NCBI RefSeq assembly: GCF_001544015.1
Contig: NZ_AP014924.1
Location: 62,001-126,000 of the forward strand
Source: Limnochorda pilosa
GTDB lineage: Bacteria > Bacillota > Limnochordia > Limnochordales > Limnochordaceae
Length of the DNA: 64,000 nucleotides
Reading direction: 5' to 3'
The stretch's first letter is position 1. The number at the start of each line of letters is the position of its first letter. The position numbers and the translations under genes are program-made. This document shows, in pieces, positions 25,050 to 33,832 of the stretch. The notes under the pieces are model-generated. The model was given only the letters and a program-made list of their open reading frames with translations, was not told the DNA's origin and searched no databases.

Positions 25050-26471
25050 TCACCCCTTCAACCCCGAGAAGCTGATCCCCTCGATGAAGTACCGCTGGAA
25101 GATCACGAAGAGGATCACGATGGGCAGCGCCGAGACCACCGCGCCCGCCAGGATCGGCCCCCAGTCGAAGGCGACGCCGTAGGTGCGCCGGAAGCTGAGG
25201 AGCCCCACGGTGAGGGTGTACTTGTCCTGGGGCGCGGTGAGCACCACCATCGGCCAGAAGAAGTCGTTCCAGGCGCCCTGGAAGGTCATGATGGTGAGGG
25301 CCCCCAGGGCCGGCCGCGCCAGGGGCAGGATCACGCGGCTGAAGGTCTGCCAGGGCGTGGCCCCGTCGATGCGGGCCGACTCCTCCAGCTCCCGGGGCAG
25401 CGAGAGGAAGAACTGGCGCATGATGAAGACCGCACTGGCCCCCACCAACCCCGAGACGACCAGCCCGGTGAAGGTGTTGAGCAGGCTCCCCCCGCCCCAC
25501 AGGCGGCTGAGCCCGAAGATGCCGTCCCGCAGCACCAGGTAGTTGGAGATGAAGATCACCTGGGGTGGCAGCATCATCGAGAAGAGCATGAAGACGAAGA
25601 GCGCCTGTTTTCCCGGGAAATCCATGCGCGCCAGGGTGTATCCGGCCAGGGAAGCGAAGGCCAGGGTGGCGAGTACCTTCAGGGCGGCCAGCAGGAACGA
25701 GTTGCCGATCCAGGTGAGGAACAGGTTCCGCCCGGTGCTGCGGGAGTAGTTCTCGCTGAAGACCCGGTGGTAATTGTAAAAGACGTAGGGGATGAGCCCC
25801 CCGGCGATGTTGTTCCAGCTGTGCACCTGCCCGCGGCGCTCCTCCCGGTTGGGCGGCAGGGTTGCCTCCAGCAGCCGGTAGCCCCGGGGGATCGTGACGT
25901 CCAGGGGAACCCGGTCGACGGCCACGTCCGCCGACGCGTTGTGCACCGTAAACCGGAAGGTGAGGGCCACGCCGTCCTCCTGCTCGACGCGGCGAACGAC
26001 CTCGACCGGCGAGACCGCGGCCACCTCGGAGGCGAAGGGCCCGGTGCGCACGGCCCCGGCCCCGGCGCCCGGCACGCGCCGGGGCACCTGTACCCCAATG
26101 GGCGCCTCGGCCTGCCCGGGTGGCACCCGATAGGTGAGCTCCATGCGGAGCGTGCTGCCCGGCTCAAAGCTGCCGAACCAGCCGCTGCCACCGCCCTCCT
26201 TGCCCAGCCGGTACGCTCCCACCCAGTAGCGGGGCGAAAGCTGGGGCGGGTCGAGCCGCGGCGGCCACTCGGTGGGCTGATCCTTGAGGCTGGAGAGGGT
26301 GGCGAAGAGGAGCGGGCCCATGAACAGGATCGAAAGGACCAGCAGGGTGGTGTACACGAGGCCGGCCCGGGCCCACCGGCGCCGGGCGAGCCACGCAGGG
26401 TCCGGGTGGGCGAGGCCCTCCGCCGGGGTCGGTACCGCCACGGGATGAGGGGTCGTGTGGGCCACCAGCAT
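25050..26471 (-). CDS. Sugar ABC transporter permease, MalG-like, with large extracytoplasmic insert
   Basis: 473 aa, versus about 270-300 for ordinary MalG-type permeases. TM1 (about 36-60) is followed by about 170 extra residues (85-240) rich in beta-type sequence (TLRMELTYRVPPGQ, VALTFRFTVHNASADV), then the usual five helices and the EAA loop ELEESARIDGATPWQTFSRVILP that docks on the ATPase. The insert should lie outside the membrane between TM1 and TM2. ATG 26471 is very close to AGGAGG; a GTG six bases later is an alternative. Last gene of the LacI-binding protein-permease operon. Confidence 0.9.
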   Translation of the reverse strand: MLVAHTTPHPVAVPTPAEGLAHPDPAWLARRRWARAGLVYTTLLVLSILFMGPLLFATLSSLKDQPTEWPPRLDPPQLSPRYWVGAYRLGKEGGGSGWFGSFEPGSTLRMELTYRVPPGQAEAPIGVQVPRRVPGAGAGAVRTGPFASEVAAVSPVEVVRRVEQEDGVALTFRFTVHNASADVAVDRVPLDVTIPRGYRLLEATLPPNREERRGQVHSWNNIAGGLIPYVFYNYHRVFSENYSRSTGRNLFLTWIGNSFLLAALKVLATLAFASLAGYTLARMDFPGKQALFVFMLFSMMLPPQVIFISNYLVLRDGIFGLSRLWGGGSLLNTFTGLVVSGLVGASAVFIMRQFFLSLPRELEESARIDGATPWQTFSRVILPLARPALGALTIMTFQGAWNDFFWPMVVLTAPQDKYTLTVGLLSFRRTYGVAFDWGPILAGAVVSALPIVILFVIFQRYFIEGISFSGLKG

Positions 26472-26482
26472 CTCCTCCTTCC

Positions 26483-27580
26483 TCACTCGGCCCGTAGCAC
26501 CAGGCGCTGCACCAGCACCACCACCAGGGTGAGCACGGCCAAGAAGACGGCCGCTGCCGCCGCAAGTCCCACCTGGGGCAGCGCACCCGGCGGGAAGACG
26601 CCGTGGTAGACGTAGTAGGCCAGGGTGACCGTGGCCTCGAGAGGCGCTTGGTCCCCCAGGATCGCCACCTGGTCGAACATCTGCAGGGTTCCGATGAGCC
26701 CCAGGGTGAGCACCAGGAAGACCACGGGCTGGAGGTGGGGCAGGGTGATCCGTCGGAAGACGGTCCAGCCCGTGGCCCCGTCCACCGCCGCCGCCTCGTA
26801 GAACTCGCGGGGAACATCCTGCAGCCCGGCCAGGAAGAGGAGCATGAAGGTCGGCGCGGTGGTCCAGGTGTTGAGGATCATGATGGCCTCCAAGGGCACG
26901 GGCGCGCCCCACCCCGCAGGCCAGCGCCCCCGGGTGTTCAGCCAGTTGATCTGGCGCTCGGCGACCGCTGCGGGCGCCGGCAGGTAGGTGGCCCACAGGG
27001 CCCAGGTGAGCGCGCCCCCCACCAGCAGCGAGACCACCAGCAAGGCCGGGTCCAGGGGCCGGGCGGGAAGGCCCCGCCAGCGCTCCCAGCTCACCTGGAG
27101 GCCTTGGAGCAGGGCCGCCAGCCCGGCGAAGGTGAGCACCGCGGGCCCGTACCGGCTCGCCAGGGTCACCAGGTAGTTGATGGCGCCGGTGCGTTGGAAG
27201 AGCCACATGAAGATGAGGGTGATCACCACGCTCGAGGTGATGCTGGGCATGTAGTAGAGCGACCGGAAGGCGGTGATCCCCCGGATCTTCTGGTTCAGGG
27301 CCACCGCCAGGGCGAGCGCGAGGAGGGTCTGGCCAACCGTGACCACCGCGGCGAAGATCACGGAGTTGCGCAGGGCGGTGAGGAAGAGCCGCTCGCGGAA
27401 GAGGTCCAGGTAGTTCTTCAGGCCCACCCAGTTCGGCGCGGCGAAGAGGTTGTAGTCGGTGAAGCTGAAGTAGACCGTGCGCACGAACGCGTAGGCGAAG
27501 AAGACGCCCAGGGTGACGAGGAAGGGTAGCAGGAAGAGGTAGCTCCACGCCGCCTCCTGGGCCAGCCGGGGGAGACGCAT
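26483..27580 (-). CDS. Sugar ABC transporter permease, MalF/UgpA-like
   Basis: 365 aa, longer than the usual 290-310. Normal N-terminal helices (SYLFLLPFLVTLGVFFAYAF) and EAA loop EFYEAAAVDGATGWTVFRRITLP are present. Between TM3 and TM4 an extra section (about 150-240) contains additional hydrophobic stretches (ALLVVSLLVGGALTWALWATYL) and a Trp-rich loop. ATG 27580 follows GGGAGG by 8 bases. Works with the MalG-like permease and the binding protein; substrate unknown, sugar or oligosaccharide by family. Confidence 0.9.
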   Translation of the reverse strand: MRLPRLAQEAAWSYLFLLPFLVTLGVFFAYAFVRTVYFSFTDYNLFAAPNWVGLKNYLDLFRERLFLTALRNSVIFAAVVTVGQTLLALALAVALNQKIRGITAFRSLYYMPSITSSVVITLIFMWLFQRTGAINYLVTLASRYGPAVLTFAGLAALLQGLQVSWERWRGLPARPLDPALLVVSLLVGGALTWALWATYLPAPAAVAERQINWLNTRGRWPAGWGAPVPLEAIMILNTWTTAPTFMLLFLAGLQDVPREFYEAAAVDGATGWTVFRRITLPHLQPVVFLVLTLGLIGTLQMFDQVAILGDQAPLEATVTLAYYVYHGVFPPGALPQVGLAAAAAVFLAVLTLVVVLVQRLVLRAE

Positions 27581-27674
27581 GCCGACGACCTCCCTTCTCC
27601 CGTGAAGCAACCGTGAGGCGGAACGCCGGCCGCCCCGGGGCCTGCCCGGCCCCGGGGCGACGCGGCGGCGGGCG

Positions 27675-28958
27675 TTACCGGCCCGTCAGGTCGTCCAGGC
27701 GGCTCTGGGCCTCCCGCAGCGCCTGCTCCGGACTGAGCTCGTTGTTCATCACCGCGCCGAGGGCGTCGTTGATGGGGTTCATCCAGTCCCCACCGTACTG
27801 GCGGAACTTGAAGGGGTGGACGTTCCCGTCGGACGCGCCCTCGAAGATCACCCGGTTCGCCTGGGCTTCGACCGCCTGCTGATGGAAGTAGGGGTTCTGG
27901 GCCAGGGAGGCCCGGCTCGGCAGGGCCAGGCCCCGCTCCAGCACCCACTGCTGGGCCTCGGGGCTGGTCAGCTCCTCCAGCACCCGGAAGGCCTCCTGCT
28001 TGTGCTCCGATGCCGCGTTCATCGACCAGGAGACCGTGTAGATCATGTTGCCCCGCTGACCGGTGCCGGGGGCCTTGGGCATGGGCGCCACGCCGTAGTG
28101 CAGGTTGGGCGCCTGGTCCCGCAGGAAGCCAAGCATCCACGCCCCCTCGAAGGCGACCGCGATCTGCTCGTTGGCGAAAGCGCTGCCCGACCAGTCCGCC
28201 CCGATGTCGGCCGGCTGCACCGCGAGCCCGTCCTTCACCAGGCCCGTGTACCAATCGAAGGCCTGGCGGAACCCGGGCTGGGAGAGGTCCGTGCGGCCGC
28301 TGGCGTCGAAGGGCCGGAAGCCGGCGGCGTAGGCGAAGGCGCCGAAGCGCTCGAACTTGGGGATGAGCGCGGTGCCCTCCACCCCCGTCGCCTCCGCCAC
28401 CTGGCGGAGCTTGTCGGCCAAGGAGTTCCAGTCGTCGTTGACGTCGGGGTAGGGGACGCCCGCCTCGTCGAACAGGTCCTTGTTGTAGAAGGTGCCCAGG
28501 GTATTAAAGTCCTTGGGAATGCCGTAGACCTTCCCGCCGAGGGTGAAGCCCTCGATCAGGTTGGGCAGGATGTCGGAGGCCTTGAGGCGATCCGATGCGT
28601 TCAGGTAGGCGTTCAGCGGCTCCACCTGCCCGGCCCGGAAGAGGGCCTCGCTCCAGAAGATGTCGACGTAGAAGAGATCCGGCGCGGTTCCGGCCGAGAG
28701 GGCGTTGAAGAGATAGGCGTCGAAGGCCTCGGCCACGGGCTCGTAGACGACCTTGATGCCTTCCCCTTCCACGGCGGGCTGGACGAAGCGGCTCACCAGC
28801 TCCTCGACGATGGCGATGTCGGTGCCGCCCCAGCCCGAGACCCGCACCTCCACGGGTCCCTGCGCGCCGGCCAAGGCCGGGGCGAGGGCGACCAGCAGGG
28901 CCGCGGCCGCGAGGGCGGCCGCCATGCGACCCATCCAGCGACTCCGAGCGTGCTTCAC
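27675..28958 (-). CDS. Sugar ABC transporter substrate-binding protein
   Basis: 427 aa. GTG start behind GGGGAGGTGC, N-terminal basic KHARSRW then a hydrophobic signal sequence ending near ALAGAQ; no lipobox cysteine, so periplasmic or soluble in a diderm. Cluster-1 carbohydrate-binding family: TAPDLFYVDIFWSEAL, GGKVYGIPKDFNTLGTFYNKDLF and FANEQIAVAFEGAW. Three clear family blocks but no substrate-specific residue I can interpret. Confidence 0.92.
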   Translation of the reverse strand: MKHARSRWMGRMAAALAAAALLVALAPALAGAQGPVEVRVSGWGGTDIAIVEELVSRFVQPAVEGEGIKVVYEPVAEAFDAYLFNALSAGTAPDLFYVDIFWSEALFRAGQVEPLNAYLNASDRLKASDILPNLIEGFTLGGKVYGIPKDFNTLGTFYNKDLFDEAGVPYPDVNDDWNSLADKLRQVAEATGVEGTALIPKFERFGAFAYAAGFRPFDASGRTDLSQPGFRQAFDWYTGLVKDGLAVQPADIGADWSGSAFANEQIAVAFEGAWMLGFLRDQAPNLHYGVAPMPKAPGTGQRGNMIYTVSWSMNAASEHKQEAFRVLEELTSPEAQQWVLERGLALPSRASLAQNPYFHQQAVEAQANRVIFEGASDGNVHPFKFRQYGGDWMNPINDALGAVMNNELSPEQALREAQSRLDDLTGR

Positions 28959-29006
28959 GTTGTTGCACCTCCCCGACGGATCTGTACCGTGCTTCACCGT
29001 GCTTCC

Positions 29007-30038
29007 TCACGCGGCCGGCGGCCCGCACGAGGCCCGCCGTTCGAGCCACCACGGCACCGGCACCCATGCCCGGCTCCGGCCGTGGTCCAGGGCCTCCAGG
29101 AGGGCGCGGGCCGCCGACCGCCCGAGCTCGTACCGCTCCTGGTGTACCGTGGTGAGGGGGGGATCCATGCGGCTGGCCTGATCGATGTCGTCGAAGCCGA
29201 CGATGGAGAGGTCCCGGGGAATGGCGAGCCCCGCCTCCCGCGCCGCGCGATAGCCGCCCAGCGCCATCAGGTCCGACGCGTACAGGATCGCGGTGGGCCG
29301 GTCGGCCCGGCGGAGGAGGGCCCGGGTGGCCGCATACCCCCCACCCTCGGTGAAGTCCGAGGCGACCGTCCATTCGTCCGGCCCCGTCAGACCGGCATCC
29401 GCCAGACCCTCCCGGAAGCCGGCCAGGCGCTCCAGGCTCACCGCCGCCTGCAGGTGCCCGTTCACGAACGCGATGCGCCGGTGGCCCAGGGAGGCCACGT
29501 ACGCGACCGCCTCGCGCTGCGCCCGCCGGTTGTCGACACCCACCATGGTGGAGCGGGGCCCCTCCAGCGGCACGTCGATGGTGATCACGGGCAGCTCGGA
29601 TCGGGCCAGCTCGCGCAGGGCGGGGTCGTTGAGGCGAAGCCCCATGAAGGCTGCCCCCTCCACCTGCCACTGGCGGCAAAGGCTCAGGTACGACGCGGGC
29701 TCGCCGGTGGCGTGGGGGTTCCCCGGCGTGCTGAAGAGCACGCAGTGGTACCCGCGTGTGGTGAGGGTGTCCAGCAGGCCGCTGATCACCTGCGCGGCGA
29801 ACGGATGCGAGAAGCCGCGGGTATCTCGGTCCAGGAAGAAGAGCCCGACGGTACCGGTCCGGCGGCTCACCAGGCCCCGGGCCAGCGAGTTCGGCTGGTA
29901 GTCGAGCGCGCGCGCTGCTTCCCACACCCGGGCCCGGGTGGTCTCGGAGACGTCGGGCTTGCCGTTGAGGGCCTTGGAGACCGCGGCCGTGGAGACGCCG
30001 GCCCGCTCTGCGATGTCCTTGATGGTGGCCCGCCGCAT
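29007..30038 (-). CDS. LacI-family transcriptional regulator
   Basis: 343 aa. N-terminal HTH (TIKDIAERAGVSTAAVSKALNG) with hinge helix NSLARGL, then a periplasmic-binding-like effector domain (TVGLFFLDRDTRGF, SIVGFDDI). It is the first gene of the sugar transporter operon; the binding protein starts 48 bp after its stop. Likely represses its own operon through the palindrome at 30077-30088 and releases it when a sugar binds. ATG 30038 has GGGGGAGGG upstream. Confidence 0.93.
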   Translation of the reverse strand: MRRATIKDIAERAGVSTAAVSKALNGKPDVSETTRARVWEAARALDYQPNSLARGLVSRRTGTVGLFFLDRDTRGFSHPFAAQVISGLLDTLTTRGYHCVLFSTPGNPHATGEPASYLSLCRQWQVEGAAFMGLRLNDPALRELARSELPVITIDVPLEGPRSTMVGVDNRRAQREAVAYVASLGHRRIAFVNGHLQAAVSLERLAGFREGLADAGLTGPDEWTVASDFTEGGGYAATRALLRRADRPTAILYASDLMALGGYRAAREAGLAIPRDLSIVGFDDIDQASRMDPPLTTVHQERYELGRSAARALLEALDHGRSRAWVPVPWWLERRASCGPPAA

Positions 30039-30076
30039 GCTGGACCCTCCCCCGCTCAACCCATGGGACAGGCCTC

Positions 30077-30088
30077 GAAAACGTTTAA
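30077..30088 (-). promoter_or_regulatory. LacI-type operator upstream of the regulator gene
   Basis: GAAAACGTTTAA with perfect core AAACGTTT (30079-30086) and central CG, as in LacI/CcpA-family operators. It lies 40 bp before the lacI-type start, fitting autoregulation. It could equally be a CcpA cre site. Confidence 0.5.
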
Positions 30089-30287
30089 GCTTACTATGGT
30101 CTTCCAGGCACGGGGAAGATTCCCTCCTGCGGAGCTGCAGATCTTCGCGGAGCGCGGGCCGGCGGCCGCCGGTCGCGGGGAAGGCCCCCTCCCGCTAGGC
30201 CTGGACGGGGAAGCCACCTAGCCTACGGTTCCTGGTCCCCCACGGCTGGGAGACCCATAGACTGGGCCGGGAAGGAGGGTGAGAAGC

Positions 30288-30896
30288 GTGCCGGAGATTC
30301 CATGGAACTGGGTCCAGGAGAAGTTGGGCCAGGTCCAGGTACCCGCCTGCCCCAACGGCGTCCTGTACACCGTGCGCAGCGGCGATACCCTCTTCGGCCT
30401 GGCGCGGCGCTTCGGCGTGAGCCTGGACGACTTGATCGCCGCCAACCCCCAACTGCCGGATCCCTCGCGCCTCCGCATCGGCCAGCGGATCTGCATCCCC
30501 AGCGGCATGCCCTCGACGGGCGTCTGCTGCGTCCCCATGCAGCGCACGTCCGCGGTGGATGCCGAGGCGGGCGGGGTGGTGTGGATCCGCCGCCGGGGCG
30601 CCACCGGCTTCACCGTCCTGGTCTCAGCCGTGGGCCTTCCAGCGCCGTCGGTTCTGGGTGAGACCTTCCAGACCTACGTCTTCCGCATGGACGGCGTCGG
30701 CTCCGAGATGAGGCTGGTGGAGACGGTGGGTGGGCGGCAGGTGCGCACGGGTGTGTTCACCACCGACGAGATCTCGCTGCGGGGAACCGAGGACGTGGTG
30801 GTGCGGGTCGCCGGTACCACCGACGGCCAGGTGCTGGGCCCGGTGGTGCTGGAAGCCTCGGTGGGTGACTGCCTGCGGCGTCTCATGAGCGTTTGA
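30288..30896 (+). CDS. LysM-domain protein
   Basis: 202 aa. One LysM motif at about 25-72 (YTVRSGDTLFGLARRFGVS, LRIGQRICIP) that binds N-acetylglucosamine-containing polymers. The C-terminal 120 residues form a beta-rich domain (VWIRRRGATGFTVLVSAVG, YVFRMDGVGSEMRLVET) I do not recognise. No signal peptide: in Firmicutes such cytosolic LysM proteins include spore coat assembly factors, but that is only analogy. GTG 30288 chosen for its spacing from GGAGGG; GTG 30279 is too close. Confidence 0.8.
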   Translation: MPEIPWNWVQEKLGQVQVPACPNGVLYTVRSGDTLFGLARRFGVSLDDLIAANPQLPDPSRLRIGQRICIPSGMPSTGVCCVPMQRTSAVDAEAGGVVWIRRRGATGFTVLVSAVGLPAPSVLGETFQTYVFRMDGVGSEMRLVETVGGRQVRTGVFTTDEISLRGTEDVVVRVAGTTDGQVLGPVVLEASVGDCLRRLMSV

Positions 30897-30943
30897 GGCG
30901 GGCGTCCCGGGGTGGTCGGGAGGATCGGCCGGGCTCCCCTCGG

Positions 30944-32530
30944 TCATGACAGGCCGGGGAGCGCGGCCTTTCCGTCCAGGAGGGTGCGGAGGATGGGCGT
31001 CGCCCCATCCAGACCCTGGGCACCGGCGAGAACCAGGATCTCGCCGGGCCGGACCGTTTCCACCGCCGCCTGCACCGCCTGGCGGAGCTCCATGTGGTAC
31101 GCCGCGGGTACGCCGGCCCGCACCAGTTCCTCCCGAAACGCCTGCCACTCCTCGGGGCGGACCGTGTCCTTGGGGTGGACCGCCTCCGCGGAGGCGGTCA
31201 CCACCACGGCCCGAACGGGAAGCCGCTCGGCCCACCGGGCGATGGCACGGGCGTTCGCCCGGTTCACCGCCTCGCCCCGGCTTCCCCGCACGGCCGTGAG
31301 GAGCACCACGCCCTGGCGGGGCACCGCGCTCAACGAGCGGAAGAGCGCTTCGAAACTGGCCGGGTGGCCCGTGGTGTCGTCCAGGACCTGGAAGGCGCCG
31401 CGGTAGACGGGCTCCATGCGCCTTCGGACGGGCGTGGCCGAGGAGAGCCCGGCGACGATGGCCTCCACCTCCACCCCCAGGGCCAGGGCGATGGCCGTCG
31501 CGGCCGCCGCGTTCTGCCGGTTCTGTTCGCCCCACAGGGCCCAGGGAGCCTCGAAGCGCACGGGGGGCCGTTCCCCTTCCAGAGTAGGCAGGGGCCCAGG
31601 CACGTCGAAGGCGAGCCGCCCCTGGGTGCTGGCGTCCAGGTAGAGGCCGGGGGGTACAACATCGTTGGGGCGGTGCCGCTCCCGGGAACCGGAAGCCGGC
31701 TCATGCCCCATCGGCTGGGCATGCACGGCCGCCACCCGGTAGGGCGCCCGTGTGAGCCGCGGCTTGAGGCGCCGGACGACCTCCGGGTCCTGGGCGTTGA
31801 AGAGGAAGACGCCTCCCGCCCGGATCTGGTCCAGGATGCGGAGTTTGACGGCTGCGTAGTGGTCGAAGCTCGGATGGATGTCCGCGTGCTCTCCCGGCAC
31901 CAGGTTGAGCAGGCAGGCCAGGGAGAAGGAGACGTCGGACACCCGGTGCTGAAGCTGGGCGTGGGAGGTGACCTCCATCACCACCACTCGGACCCCTGCC
32001 GTCGCCATCTCGGCCAGGGTGTGCTGGAGGGTGAGCGCGTCGGGGGTGGTGAGGAGCGAGCCCCGGCCCTGCCCCCGGAATCGGATCCCTAGCGATCCCA
32101 CCACGCCCGGCTCGTAGGCCGGGCCGGCCTTGGCTAGGATGGCGGCCACCAGTTCGGTGACGCTGGTCTTCCCGAGAGTGCCCGTGACGCCCACCACGGT
32201 CAAACGCTGGGCCGGGTGGCCGTAGAACGAGGCAGCGATGCGGGAGAGGGCCAGACGGGCATCGTCCACCCGGCCCACGGGGATCCGGATGGGAGGTAAG
32301 CTCTCGGGCGCGTCGGTCACGACCGCGACCGCCCCGGCTCGCTCGGCCTGGGCGGCGAACCGGTTCCCGTCGGTAGCGTGCCCCCGGACGGCCACGAAGA
32401 GGTCGCCGGGCTGCACCCGGCGCGAGTCGTGGGCGATCCCGGTCACCGCCAGGTCCGCGGCAGGGACCTGAAACCGATCCGGGCATGCCTGCCATGGAAC
32501 ACCGGCCAGGAGATCGTCCCAACGCTTCAA
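30944..32530 (-). CDS. MurE-like Mur ligase with atypical P-loop
   Basis: 528 aa with three Mur ligase domains: N-terminal MurE-type substrate domain (DSRRVQPGDLFVAVRG), central ATPase with GVTGTLGKTS (114-123) and lysine in HYAAVKLRILDQ, and C-terminal domain. It would join an amino acid to a UDP-MurNAc-peptide or a similar acceptor. Two oddities: the P-loop reads GTLGKTS where MurE has GTNGKTT, and the DNPR/DNPA amino-acid-recognition motif is absent (DDTTGHP stands in that region). It is probably a paralogue of the true MurE. TTG start behind GGGGGGAGAAG. No mur genes adjacent. Confidence 0.8.
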   Translation of the reverse strand: MKRWDDLLAGVPWQACPDRFQVPAADLAVTGIAHDSRRVQPGDLFVAVRGHATDGNRFAAQAERAGAVAVVTDAPESLPPIRIPVGRVDDARLALSRIAASFYGHPAQRLTVVGVTGTLGKTSVTELVAAILAKAGPAYEPGVVGSLGIRFRGQGRGSLLTTPDALTLQHTLAEMATAGVRVVVMEVTSHAQLQHRVSDVSFSLACLLNLVPGEHADIHPSFDHYAAVKLRILDQIRAGGVFLFNAQDPEVVRRLKPRLTRAPYRVAAVHAQPMGHEPASGSRERHRPNDVVPPGLYLDASTQGRLAFDVPGPLPTLEGERPPVRFEAPWALWGEQNRQNAAAATAIALALGVEVEAIVAGLSSATPVRRRMEPVYRGAFQVLDDTTGHPASFEALFRSLSAVPRQGVVLLTAVRGSRGEAVNRANARAIARWAERLPVRAVVVTASAEAVHPKDTVRPEEWQAFREELVRAGVPAAYHMELRQAVQAAVETVRPGEILVLAGAQGLDGATPILRTLLDGKAALPGLS

Positions 32531-32855
32531 GGATCTTCTCCCCCCACTGCGAACCCAGGTCGGTGTCCCAAGGGACGCGCCTGTTCCCTAGGGAATTGGG
32601 TCCTACCCGGTCCATATCCTCCCCGGTTCCGCTGGAAAAGAGAGGCCGGGTCCTTCACGGCGGTTTCACCGCGGCCTGGCCCCACGTCTTCGGCTTCGGC
32701 AAGCGGACCCGTTCCCTCAAGCCGGATCCGGCCCAGTCCGATTCCTAAGGAGAGGGATCGGGTTCCCACCCTCCTGCACCCACCCCCTGGTGGGCCACCG
32801 GCCCCGGCCGGCCTGGCACCCCGCCAGGACGCCGGAAGAAGGAGCGTTCAGTTCC
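32531..32855. other. Upstream region of the chemotaxis genes
   Basis: No gene seen. It contains a 12-bp palindrome GCCGGATCCGGC (32721-32732) flanked by TCAA (32717) and TCCGAT (32737), roughly placed like a sigma-D (flagellar) promoter TAAA-15-GCCGATAA, though the match is partial. Confidence 0.25.
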
Positions 32856-33215
32856 ATGCGGGTCCTTGTCGTCGACGACACGGCTTTCATGCGCATGACC
32901 CTGCGCCGCGCCCTGGAGCGGTTCGGGCACGAAGTGGTGGGCGAGGCGGCCGATGGCGAGGAGGCCGTTCAGCTCTACAACGAGCTCCGGCCGGACCTGG
33001 TCACCATGGACATCACCATGCCCAAGATGGACGGCATCACCGCGATTCGCCAGATCCGGTCCGTCGAGCCCAAAGCCCGTATCATCGTCTGCAGCGCCAT
33101 GGGCCAGAAGCCCATGGTGGTGGAAGCGCTGGAGGCGGGCGCGCAGGACTTCCTGGTGAAGCCCTTCGATGCGGACCGGATCCGCGACGCCCTGGAGCGC
33201 ATGAACGGGTCCTAG
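32856..33215 (+). CDS. cheY: Chemotaxis response regulator CheY
   Basis: 119 aa single receiver domain. Acid pocket Asp7-Asp8, phosphoacceptor Asp52 in TMDITMPKMDG, Ser/Thr position in IVCSAMGQ and Lys in FLVKPFD. Phosphorylated by CheA, it would bind the flagellar switch. GAAGGAG lies upstream of the ATG. First gene of a cheY-cheC-cheD-cheB run. Confidence 0.93.
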   Translation: MRVLVVDDTAFMRMTLRRALERFGHEVVGEAADGEEAVQLYNELRPDLVTMDITMPKMDGITAIRQIRSVEPKARIIVCSAMGQKPMVVEALEAGAQDFLVKPFDADRIRDALERMNGS

Positions 33216-33256
33216 TCCACGGCGGCAGCTGTCGCCCCCAGGCAGGTGAGGGATCG

Positions 33257-33832
33257 TTGGACGCGACACGGCTCGACGCGCTCCGGGAGCTGGCCACCAT
33301 CGGTGCCGGGAATGCGGCACGGGCGCTGTCCGAGCTCTATGGGGACCGCCTCGTGAACGTGAGCATTCCAGCCGTCCGGGTGGTGCCCCTGGCCCGGGTG
33401 GCCGAGGAGGTCGGTGGCGACCGGCCCGTCTCGGCGGTGGTGATGCCCGTGGGCGGCCGGGGCGGCTGGATCTGCCTCATCTTCGCCGACGACGGCCTGG
33501 AGCGGCTCTGCCGGCCGTTGGTCCCCGGGGGTGAGCCCGAGCTCCTCCGCTCGGGTGCGGTGGAGGTGGGCAACATCACCCTCACCGCCTATCTGGACGC
33601 GCTCGCCACCCTCACGGACCGCCCCCTCCGCCCGGGCCCGCCCGAGCCCGTGGAGGATTCGGCCGCTTCCCTCATGACCAGCCTCCTGGCCGCATCGCAG
33701 AGCGTGGGCGACGTCATCCTCATGTCCACCCAGTTCGAGCTCGACGGCAGCCGCCTGGAAGGGCAGCTGGTCTACCTGCCGGTGCGCCGGGACCTGGAGG
33801 CGCTGCTGGAGCGCCTGGGGATGGGCGCGTGA
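33257..33832 (+). CDS. cheC: CheC-type CheY-P phosphatase
   Basis: 191 aa, TTG start behind GGTGAGGG. CheC has two pseudo-repeats, each with an E-x-x-N phosphatase pair. The second is intact (Glu103/Asn106 in AVEVGNITLT), while the first reads E-L-A-T (Glu11/Thr14), so its Asn is lost. The protein likely dephosphorylates CheY-P and binds CheD, whose gene follows with a 4-bp overlap. Confidence 0.9.
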   Translation: MDATRLDALRELATIGAGNAARALSELYGDRLVNVSIPAVRVVPLARVAEEVGGDRPVSAVVMPVGGRGGWICLIFADDGLERLCRPLVPGGEPELLRSGAVEVGNITLTAYLDALATLTDRPLRPGPPEPVEDSAASLMTSLLAASQSVGDVILMSTQFELDGSRLEGQLVYLPVRRDLEALLERLGMGA

